Part shown: piece after piece, positions 18,098-24,642 of the stretch
Position numbering within the stretch: position 1 is the first letter of the stretch
Layout of the letters: every line of letters starts with the position of its first letter
Origin: Solihabitans fulvus
Lineage (GTDB): Bacteria > Actinomycetota > Actinomycetes > Mycobacteriales > Pseudonocardiaceae
Direction: 5' to 3'
DNA length: 64,000 nucleotides
Assembly (NCBI RefSeq): GCF_008386585.1
Contig: NZ_VUOB01000019.1
Span: 1-64,000 of the forward strand
Position numbers and translations under genes: made by a program
Notes under the pieces: model-generated
Databases searched by the model: none
The model's input: only the letters and a program-made list of their open reading frames with translations
Told to the model about the DNA's origin: nothing

Positions 18098-18147
18098 CGG
18101 GCGGGTCCGCCGACGAAGATGAGGTGCTGTCGGCGTCCGATTCTGGC

Positions 18148-18187
18148 TACCCTGGTGGGACGCGCCTCGGGCACGCCCGGGGCGCGT
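18148..18187 (+). promoter_or_regulatory. cspB promoter and 5'-leader hairpin
   Basis: TACCCT (18148-18153) puts a start near 18160. Exactly there begins a 12-bp hairpin: ACGCGCCTCGGG (18160-18171) with CCCGGGGCGCGT (18176-18187), one G-U pair, CACG loop. About 75 bases of leader follow before the cspB start. A 5'-terminal stem plus a long leader is typical of cold-shock mRNAs. Confidence 0.55.
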
Positions 18188-18260
18188 TCGTCGTGCCGAG
18201 GGTGTGCTTTACGCGCCCGAGGCCGCGGCGTTGGACATCGACGAGGGAACGGTGAGCACA

Positions 18261-18647
18261 GTGCCGACCGGCAAGGTCAAGTGGTACGACTCGGAAAAGG
18301 GCTTCGGCTTCGTCACGCAGGACGACGGCGAGGACGTGTATGTGCGGGCGTCCGCGCTGCCTCCGGGTGTCCAGGCGCTCAAGCCAGGGCAGCGCATCGA
18401 GTTCGGCATGGCCGAGGGTCGGCGCGGTCCGCAGGCGTTGTCCGTCAAGCTGCTTGATCCGCCGCCATCGGTCGCCGAGGCGCGGCGCCGTCCCGCCGAG
18501 GAACTGCATGGGCTCATCGAGGACATGATCAAGCTGCTCGAGGTCAAGGTGCAGCCCGACCTCCGGCGCGGCCGGTACCCCGACCGCAAGAACATCAAGC
18601 GCGTCGCGGACGTGGTTCGGGCCGTCGCGCGGGAGCTCGACCCGTAG
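18261..18647 (+). CDS. cspB: Cold-shock domain protein CspB (Rv0871-type) with C-terminal extension
   Basis: A 128-aa protein. Residues 1-65 are a cold-shock domain ([17 protein letters not shown] with RNP1 KGFGFV, and DVYVRAS for RNP2), binding single-stranded nucleic acid. The extension of about 60 residues, rich in Arg and Glu ([34 protein letters not shown]), is shared with Rv0871 and absent from short Csps. GTG 18261 is the start that matches Rv0871; an in-frame GTG at 18252 is possible. Confidence 0.93.
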   Translation: MPTGKVKWYDSEKGFGFVTQDDGEDVYVRASALPPGVQALKPGQRIEFGMAEGRRGPQALSVKLLDPPPSVAEARRRPAEELHGLIEDMIKLLEVKVQPDLRRGRYPDRKNIKRVADVVRAVARELDP

Positions 18648-18681
18648 GCAGCAGCCGTAGGTAGCGGCCTGGACCAGGGCG

Positions 18682-19152
18682 TCACCGCTGGGTGTCGAGC
18701 ACCCAGCTCCCGACGACCACGAACTGGACGCCCTGGGTCTGGTCCACGTCGACCACGCCGATCTTCTGCACCTCGGCGTGGTCGAGCTGGTCCCCGGGGT
18801 TGGGCAGGTTCAGCGTGTACGCGTACTGCTCGCCAGCGCGGAAGATCCGGCTGCGCGCGTCGGGCTGCGGCTCGCCGTTGGCGTTGCGGTAGCTGAACAC
18901 GACGGCCCAGGTGCTGTTGGCGACCTCGCCGGGCACCGAGATCTGGAGCGGCCGGCCGGCCGGAACCCGCAGCGTCGCCGGCGCGTCCTCGCGCGTGGCG
19001 CACTGGCCCGACTTGAGGTCGCAGTACTGGGCCGGCCTGACCACGACGGTCTTGCCCGACGAGTAGAAGGTCACATCGGGGTCGGGGGCGGAGCATCCGG
19101 CCAACACCAGCCCGGCACCCGCCGCCAACAGCAACGTCAGTCCTCTGCGCAC
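18682..19152 (-). CDS. DUF2771 lipoprotein (Rv0875c-like)
   Basis: A 156-aa exported protein. The N-terminus RRGLTLLLAAGAGLVLAGCSA is a lipoprotein signal with lipobox LAGC (Cys20). The mature part contains a Cys pair (YCDLKSGQC) and a beta-rich domain ending VQFVVVGSWVLDTQR. GTG 19152 lies 11 bases after the stop of the MFS gene, so the two are an operon, as in Rv0876c-Rv0875c. A TAGGCT hexamer eight bases before the GTG may also give a separate leaderless message. Function unknown. Confidence 0.88.
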   Translation of the reverse strand: MRRGLTLLLAAGAGLVLAGCSAPDPDVTFYSSGKTVVVRPAQYCDLKSGQCATREDAPATLRVPAGRPLQISVPGEVANSTWAVVFSYRNANGEPQPDARSRIFRAGEQYAYTLNLPNPGDQLDHAEVQKIGVVDVDQTQGVQFVVVGSWVLDTQR

Positions 19153-19163
19153 GCCGAGCGAGC

Positions 19164-21110
19164 CTACGTGGTGCCGTCCTCGTCCCGCTCGCCCGGTGCC
19201 GGCCAGCGTGGCTCCTCGTACCGCTCGGTCGGCATCGCCCTGGTCGACGGCGACGCGCCGCCGCGCGGCATGCGGACGCGGCGGGTGACCCGGTCCGGGT
19301 GTGCGGGGCGGTCGCCGCCGAAGCCGGACACCAACGTCTTCCCGTTGCGGGACAACATGGTCTGCGTGAGCCCGAGCCCGAGCAGCAGCGACAGCACCAG
19401 GAAGCCGATCCAGTAGGTCGGCGGCAGCAGCACGCCGAGCGCCCCGCCGAACACCCAGCCGAGCTGGAGAATCGTCTCCGACCGGCCGAACGCGGAGGCC
19501 CGCGACTCCTCCGGCAGGTCGTCCTGGATCACCGCGTCGAGGCTGATCTTGGACAGGGCGCTGCCGGCCGCGCCGACCAGGCCGACCAGCGCGGCCGTCA
19601 TGATGCCGGGCAGGATCGTCGCGATCAGCGTGGTGCCGAGCGCGGCGCAGAGGCAGCCGACCACCACCTGGTCCGGCTTGCCGAAGTGCAGCCGCGCGCC
19701 GACCGCGTTGCCGAGGAAGCTGCCGAGGCCCGCCGCCCCGGCGATCACCCCGAGCATCAGCAGCTGCTGGATCGGCGGCGAGTGCTCGGTCGCCGACCGC
19801 ACCACGAACGCGGCGAACAGCATCAGGAAGCCGGTCAGCATCCGGATCGTGCCGTTGCCCCACAGCGCGACCACCACGTGCCGGCCCATCGGCTGCCGCC
19901 TGGCCTTGTGCGGCTCGGCGCGTAGCGACGCCGGCACCTCGCCCTCGGTGACCTCCACCCAGGACGGGATGCGCAGGCACAGCCAGGCGTTGGCGATGCA
20001 CAGCACGGCGGTGAACCACAGCGCGCCCGGCGAGTCGAAGATCTTCGCGAAGCCGGCGCCGATCGCGCCGAACACCATGCTGGCGGCCAGCCCGAACACG
20101 GTCAGCCGCGCGTTGGTCTTGGACAGCGTCATGCCCGAGGGCAGCACCCTCGGCGTGACGGCGGCCTTGAGCACGCTGAACGACTTGGACAGCACCATGC
20201 TGCCGAGCGCGGCCGGGTAGAGCAGCCAGTCGTCGAAGTGCATGGCCATCACCACGGCCAGCAGGCCCTGGCCGACGCAGGACGCGGCGAGCGCGATCCG
20301 CCTGCCCCGCTGCACCCGGTCGAGCATCGGCCCGACCACGGGCGCGACCAGCGCGAACGGCGCCACCGTGATCAGCAGGTACAGCGCGACCTTGAGCTTG
20401 CTCTCCGCCGTCGCGGCCGAGAAGAACAGCGTGTTGGCCAGCGCGACGGCCATGGTGGCGTCGCTGGCGTAGTTCAGCATCACCGCGTAGGTCAGCGAGC
20501 TGAGGCCGGACTGCTTCGCGCCGTCGGCGTGCGCGGCCTTGCGGAACGCCTGCACCGCCTGCTGGCTGAGCTGTCGGCCGCGCCACATCGCGACGCGGGT
20601 CACGGTGAGCTTCCTTGGCAGCGTCGGGTCGGTCCGCTGCTCCGGCTCGTCGTCCTCGTACTGGCGGCGCGCGGGGTCCTGACCGTAGGGCGGCCGGTCC
20701 TCGTCGTAGCGCGGCCTGTCGTCGTAGCGCGGCGGCTCTTCCCTGCGGCGCGGCGGCTCCTGGAGGTAGTGCCGGGTCACGGCGGCCGGCCGGCGCGGCG
20801 GGGGCGGCGGCCCGGCCGGGGTGAACGGCGGCGGGCTCGCCGGCCGCACCGGCTGGTCGTCGTCCCACGGGTAGGCGCGGGTCGGCTCAGGGGGTGGCGT
20901 GCGCCTTGCCGGGGGCGGCGTGCGCTTGGCCGGCGGTGGCGTGCGCTTAGCCGGTGGTGGCGGAGTGGATCGCGCGTCGGACGGCGGCGGCCACTCGGTC
21001 ACGTTCGGTTCGCTGCGGTCGCGGCGCGAACGTTTGCGGCTCGCGCCGCTCCAGCCCCGACGGGCACGGGAGGTGCCATCGGAGTCATCGGCGGGACCGG
21101 AACGCGTCAC
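19164..21110 (-). CDS. MFS-type transporter with long proline-rich cytoplasmic N-terminus (Rv0876c-like)
   Basis: A 648-aa protein. Residues 1 to about 170 are hydrophilic and rich in Pro, Arg and Asp, with TPPPAKR-type repeats. About 12 membrane helices follow from GLSSLTYAVMLNYASDATMA to FLVLSLLLGLGLTQTMLS, then a basic tail of about 50 residues. The first loop VVGPMLDRVQRGRRIAL resembles an MFS motif A. Substrate unknown. The GTG at 21110 lies six bases after CAGGAT, fitting a leaderless start. It is divergent from another MFS gene. Confidence 0.88.
   Translation of the reverse strand: MTRSGPADDSDGTSRARRGWSGASRKRSRRDRSEPNVTEWPPPSDARSTPPPPAKRTPPPAKRTPPPARRTPPPEPTRAYPWDDDQPVRPASPPPFTPAGPPPPPRRPAAVTRHYLQEPPRRREEPPRYDDRPRYDEDRPPYGQDPARRQYEDDEPEQRTDPTLPRKLTVTRVAMWRGRQLSQQAVQAFRKAAHADGAKQSGLSSLTYAVMLNYASDATMAVALANTLFFSAATAESKLKVALYLLITVAPFALVAPVVGPMLDRVQRGRRIALAASCVGQGLLAVVMAMHFDDWLLYPAALGSMVLSKSFSVLKAAVTPRVLPSGMTLSKTNARLTVFGLAASMVFGAIGAGFAKIFDSPGALWFTAVLCIANAWLCLRIPSWVEVTEGEVPASLRAEPHKARRQPMGRHVVVALWGNGTIRMLTGFLMLFAAFVVRSATEHSPPIQQLLMLGVIAGAAGLGSFLGNAVGARLHFGKPDQVVVGCLCAALGTTLIATILPGIMTAALVGLVGAAGSALSKISLDAVIQDDLPEESRASAFGRSETILQLGWVFGGALGVLLPPTYWIGFLVLSLLLGLGLTQTMLSRNGKTLVSGFGGDRPAHPDRVTRRVRMPRGGASPSTRAMPTERYEEPRWPAPGERDEDGTT
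20899..20961. repeat. 21-bp tandem repeat encoding TPPPAKR
   Basis: Three imperfect 21-base units (20899-20919, 20920-20940, 20941-20961) within the MFS gene encode the seven-residue Pro/Lys repeat of its cytoplasmic N-terminus; degenerate neighbours extend it on both sides. Confidence 0.75.
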
Positions 21111-21243
21111 GCGTCAATCCTGCCGCACCGGGGCGTCCCGATGCGCCGGTTTGCCCAGCCGACGTGAGCTGGGCCGCCAGCTCCCCCGATCGAGGGATAC
21201 GCACGTCCCCGGTTCGCCCTCGCCCGGCTGCGAGGATCGACCG

Positions 21244-22740
21244 ATGCGCGACCGGCGATGGGCCGTCCTGGCTGTGCTGTGCGCCAGCCTGCTGTTGGTG
21301 GCCATGGACGCCACCATCCTCAACGTCGCGCTGCCCTCGCTCATCGACGACATCCGGCCGGACGCGATCGAGCAGCTGTGGATCATCGACGTGTACGGCC
21401 TCGTGCTTGGCGGCCTGCTGGTCACGGCGGGGGCGGTCGGCGACCGGTGGGGCAGGCGCAGGCTGTTCCTCGCCGGGTTCGTGATGTTCGGCGTCGCCTC
21501 GGTGGTGGCCGCCACCGCGCACGGCCCGGTCCAGCTGATCACCGGCCGGGTGCTGCTCGGCGTCGGCGGCGCGATGGTGATGCCCTCCACGCTCTCGTTG
21601 ATCCGCAACGTGTTCACCGACGAGCGCGAGCGCGGCCTCGCCATCGGCATCTGGGCGTCGGTCGCCGGGGCTGGCGCGGCGATCGGGCCGATCATCGGCG
21701 GCGTGCTGGTGCAGGCCTACGGCTGGGCCGCCGCGTTCTGGGTCAACGTGCCGGTCGTGCTGGTCACCGTGGCCGTCGGGGTCGTGCTGCTGCCCGAGTC
21801 GAAGGCGCCGGGCAGCGGGCCGCTGGACTGGTTCGGCGGCGCGCTCTCGGTGGTCGGCACGATGGTGTTCGTCTGGGGCGTGAAACACCTGGTCGGGGAC
21901 GGGTTCTCGGCGCTGTCGCCGATCGCCGTGCTGGCCGGCCTCGGGCTGCTGGTGGTGTTCACCAGGCGGCAGCTGCGGCTGCCCGACCCGCTGCTGGACG
22001 TGCGACTGTTCCGCAGCAGGCCGTTCGTCGCCGCGGCCGTGGCGACCCTCGTGGCGATGATGGCGATCGGCTGCGCGCTCTACCTGCTGTCCCTGTGGCT
22101 CCAGTACGTGCAGGCGCTCAGCCCGCTCGGTGCTGGCGTGCGGATGCTGCCGGCCGCGCTGGCGACGCTGTTCTCCGCGCTGGCCACGCCGTGGCTGGTG
22201 CGCAGGATCGGCGTGCGGGCGGTGCTCGGCATCGGCCTCGGCGCGCTGGCGCTCGGCTTCGCGGTGATCGCGTTCGCGCCGACGCCGCTCGGCTATCCGG
22301 TGGTGGCGCTCACCCTGGTCAGCTTCGGGCTCGGCGACGGCCTGGCGATCACCGCGGCGGCGGCCGTGATGGTGTCGGCCGCGCCGCCGGAGCGGGCTGG
22401 CGGGGCCGCCGCCGTCGAGGAGACCTGTTACGAGCTGGGCATCGGCTTCGGCGTCGCGCTGCTCGGCAGCCTCGCGGCGCTGGCCTACCGGGGCGGTGTT
22501 GGCGGCCTCGACCTGCACGGGGACGAGCTGGCCACCGCGCGCGAGTCGATCGGCGGCGCGGCGGAGATCGCGTCCCAGCTCGGCGGCCCGGCGGGCGCGA
22601 GAGTGTTGAGCACCGCGCGCGGGGCGTTCGTCGACGCCCTGGTCACCACGTCCACGGTCTCGGCGGTGCTGGCCATCGTGGCGGTGGCGCTCACGCTGTG
22701 GCTCGTGCCGCCGGGGTTCCGGGCGACCTCCGCGCATTAG
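21244..22740 (+). CDS. Drug-efflux transporter, DHA2 (EmrB/QacA) type
   Basis: A 498-aa MFS permease with 14 predicted helices. Motif A is GDRWGRRRLF after helix 2, the helix-1 motif is MDATILNVALPSL (motif D1), and GPIIGGVLV is motif C in helix 5. Relatives export antiseptics, dyes or antibiotics with proton exchange. ATG 21244 lies six bases after GAGGAT, so a leaderless start is likely. It sits outside the conserved mycobacterial backbone, inserted between the Rv0876c-like and DUF3027 genes. Confidence 0.92.
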   Translation: MRDRRWAVLAVLCASLLLVAMDATILNVALPSLIDDIRPDAIEQLWIIDVYGLVLGGLLVTAGAVGDRWGRRRLFLAGFVMFGVASVVAATAHGPVQLITGRVLLGVGGAMVMPSTLSLIRNVFTDERERGLAIGIWASVAGAGAAIGPIIGGVLVQAYGWAAAFWVNVPVVLVTVAVGVVLLPESKAPGSGPLDWFGGALSVVGTMVFVWGVKHLVGDGFSALSPIAVLAGLGLLVVFTRRQLRLPDPLLDVRLFRSRPFVAAAVATLVAMMAIGCALYLLSLWLQYVQALSPLGAGVRMLPAALATLFSALATPWLVRRIGVRAVLGIGLGALALGFAVIAFAPTPLGYPVVALTLVSFGLGDGLAITAAAAVMVSAAPPERAGGAAAVEETCYELGIGFGVALLGSLAALAYRGGVGGLDLHGDELATARESIGGAAEIASQLGGPAGARVLSTARGAFVDALVTTSTVSAVLAIVAVALTLWLVPPGFRATSAH

Positions 22741-22784
22741 CGGCGAGCACTGACGGGCGCACCCCGACGAGTCACGCCGACGGG

Positions 22785-23630
22785 TCAGGCCGGCACGAAC
22801 CTGACCCGGTAGAGGGTCTGCCAGTCCTTCCCGGTGACCAGGAACTCGTCGGTGCCCGGCACGGCGGCGATGCCGTTGAGCACGTCGTCGCCGGACCGGT
22901 CCGGCGGGCGCAGCGCCGTCAGGTCGGCGACCGCCGTCACGTGCCCACTGCCCGGATCGATCCGCACGATGTCGTTGCTCTGCCACACGTTCGCCCACAC
23001 CGCGCCGCCGACGCACTCCAGCTCGTTGAGCCTGGTCAGCGGCTGGCCGGCGTTGGTCACGCGCACCTCGCCGACCTGCGCGAAGGTGACCGGGTCGCGG
23101 AAGGTCAGCCGGTCGGTGCCGTCGCTCATCACCAGCCGTTTGTCGTCGTGGCACAGCCCCCAGCCCTCGCCCTGGTAGCGGCTCCTGCCGACCTCGGCCA
23201 GCGTCGTCCTGTCCCGCTGGATGGCGACGCCGTCCTGCCAGGTGAGCTGCCAGATCCGGTCGCCGACGACCGTGGCGCCCTCGCCGAACAGCGGCGGCGT
23301 CAGCGGGACCCGGCGCAGCTCAAGGCCGGTGGTCGGGTCGAGCGCCCGCATCGTGGAGTGCCCGGCCAGCCCGGTGCTCTCGTAGAGCACGCCGTCGGCG
23401 ATCTCCAACCCCTGGGTGAACGCGGACGTGTCGTGCGGCAGCCGTGCCAGCACCTCCGCCCGCAGCCGGGGCACACTTTCGGTTGCGTTCTGTGTAGTGG
23501 TGGTGACACCCTGTTGGACGGATTGTTGACCGGAATGTCTGGTGGAGATCAACAGAAGCAACCCGACCAGCGCCAGGGCGCCGATCGCGACGATCAACCT
23601 GGGACGCAGCCGCACACCTGAGGGTGACAC
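22785..23630 (-). CDS. Glutaminyl-peptide cyclotransferase (bacterial/plant-type QC)
   Basis: A 281-aa protein with an N-terminal membrane anchor (LIVAIGALALVGLLLLIS) and an extracytoplasmic five-bladed propeller. The family signature is DTSAFTQGLEIADGVLYEST, with later blades such as LTRLNELECVGGAVWANVW and DDVLNGIAAVP. It converts N-terminal glutamine to pyroglutamate. The GTG at 23630 is the most reasonable start; in-frame codons further upstream would overlap the divergent DUF3027 gene. Confidence 0.88.
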   Translation of the reverse strand: MSPSGVRLRPRLIVAIGALALVGLLLLISTRHSGQQSVQQGVTTTTQNATESVPRLRAEVLARLPHDTSAFTQGLEIADGVLYESTGLAGHSTMRALDPTTGLELRRVPLTPPLFGEGATVVGDRIWQLTWQDGVAIQRDRTTLAEVGRSRYQGEGWGLCHDDKRLVMSDGTDRLTFRDPVTFAQVGEVRVTNAGQPLTRLNELECVGGAVWANVWQSNDIVRIDPGSGHVTAVADLTALRPPDRSGDDVLNGIAAVPGTDEFLVTGKDWQTLYRVRFVPA

Positions 23631-23670
23631 GTGTGCGCGCGTCCGCGAAGTCGTGCGGCACAATTCAGGT

Positions 23671-24642
23671 GTGACCGCCACGCCGACGCAAGGACGCCGA
23701 CCAGCCGGACAGGCCGAGGACACCGCCGGGCAGCAGCCCCAGCCGGTGCTCGCCGCTGCCGTGGACCTCGCTCGCGCAGCCGCGCAGCTGGAGGCCGGTG
23801 CGGATCGGGTCGGTGCGCACGTCGCCGTGCAGGCCGAGGACGAGGCCGCGGCAACCCATCTGTTCGAGGCAGGCCACCCCGGCTACCAGGGCTGGAACTG
23901 GGCCGTGACCGTGGCGTTCGCCGGCCCCGGCACGCAGGTGACGGTCAGCGAGGTCGTGCTGCTGCCCGGCGCGGACGCGCTGGTCGGGCCCGAGTGGGTG
24001 CCGTGGAACGAGCGGGTCCGCGCGGGCGACCTCGGCGTCGGTGACCTCATGCCGACCAGCCCGGACGACCTCAGGCTCGTCCCCGGGTACCTGGAGTCGG
24101 ACGACCCCGCGATCGAGGCCGTGGCGAACGAGATCGGCCTTGGCCGGGTGCGGGTGCTGTCCCGCGAGGGCAGGCTCGACGCGGCGGACCGCTGGCACGG
24201 CGGCGACTTCGGTCCGCGCAGCGAGATGGCCCGCAGCGCCCCGGCCACCTGCGGGACCTGCGGCTTCTACACGCAGATCGCCGGCTCGCTCGGCGCGGCC
24301 TTCGGCATCTGCGCGAACGAGCTGACCCCGGCCGACGGTCACGTGGTGCACGTGGACTACGGCTGCGGCGCGCACTCCGAGGTGGAGGTCGACGCCGGTC
24401 CCGCAGTGCCCGTCGCCGACCTCGTCTACGACGACGCCCTCCTGGACGTCGAGGTGACCCCGCAGACCCGTCGCGAAGCCGTCCCCCAGGCCGCCACGTC
24501 CGCCGAGGACGCCGCATCGTCCGAGGACGCCGCGTCTTCCGAGGCGGCCGGTCAGGAATCCGCCGAGGCGGTCGCTCCGGAACTATCCGAGGCTGTCGCT
24601 CCGGAATCCACCGAGGAAGCCGCTCCGGGCGTCGAGCTGTGA
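23671..24642 (+). CDS. DUF3027 protein (Rv0877-like) with Cys-rich centre and acidic tail
   Basis: A 323-aa cytoplasmic protein. The conserved core includes GHPGYQGWNWAVTVAF, LLPGADALVGPEWVPWNERV and MPTSPDDLRLVPGY. The segment CGTCGFYTQIAGSLG, with later Cys in ICANE and YGCG, looks like a four-Cys metal site. The last 70 residues are acidic repeats (EDAASSEDAASSE). The GTG 23671 lies six bases after CACAAT, so it is probably leaderless. Its stop overlaps the next GTG by four bases (GTGA). No biochemical role is established for the family. Confidence 0.9.
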   Translation: MTATPTQGRRPAGQAEDTAGQQPQPVLAAAVDLARAAAQLEAGADRVGAHVAVQAEDEAAATHLFEAGHPGYQGWNWAVTVAFAGPGTQVTVSEVVLLPGADALVGPEWVPWNERVRAGDLGVGDLMPTSPDDLRLVPGYLESDDPAIEAVANEIGLGRVRVLSREGRLDAADRWHGGDFGPRSEMARSAPATCGTCGFYTQIAGSLGAAFGICANELTPADGHVVHVDYGCGAHSEVEVDAGPAVPVADLVYDDALLDVEVTPQTRREAVPQAATSAEDAASSEDAASSEAAGQESAEAVAPELSEAVAPESTEEAAPGVEL

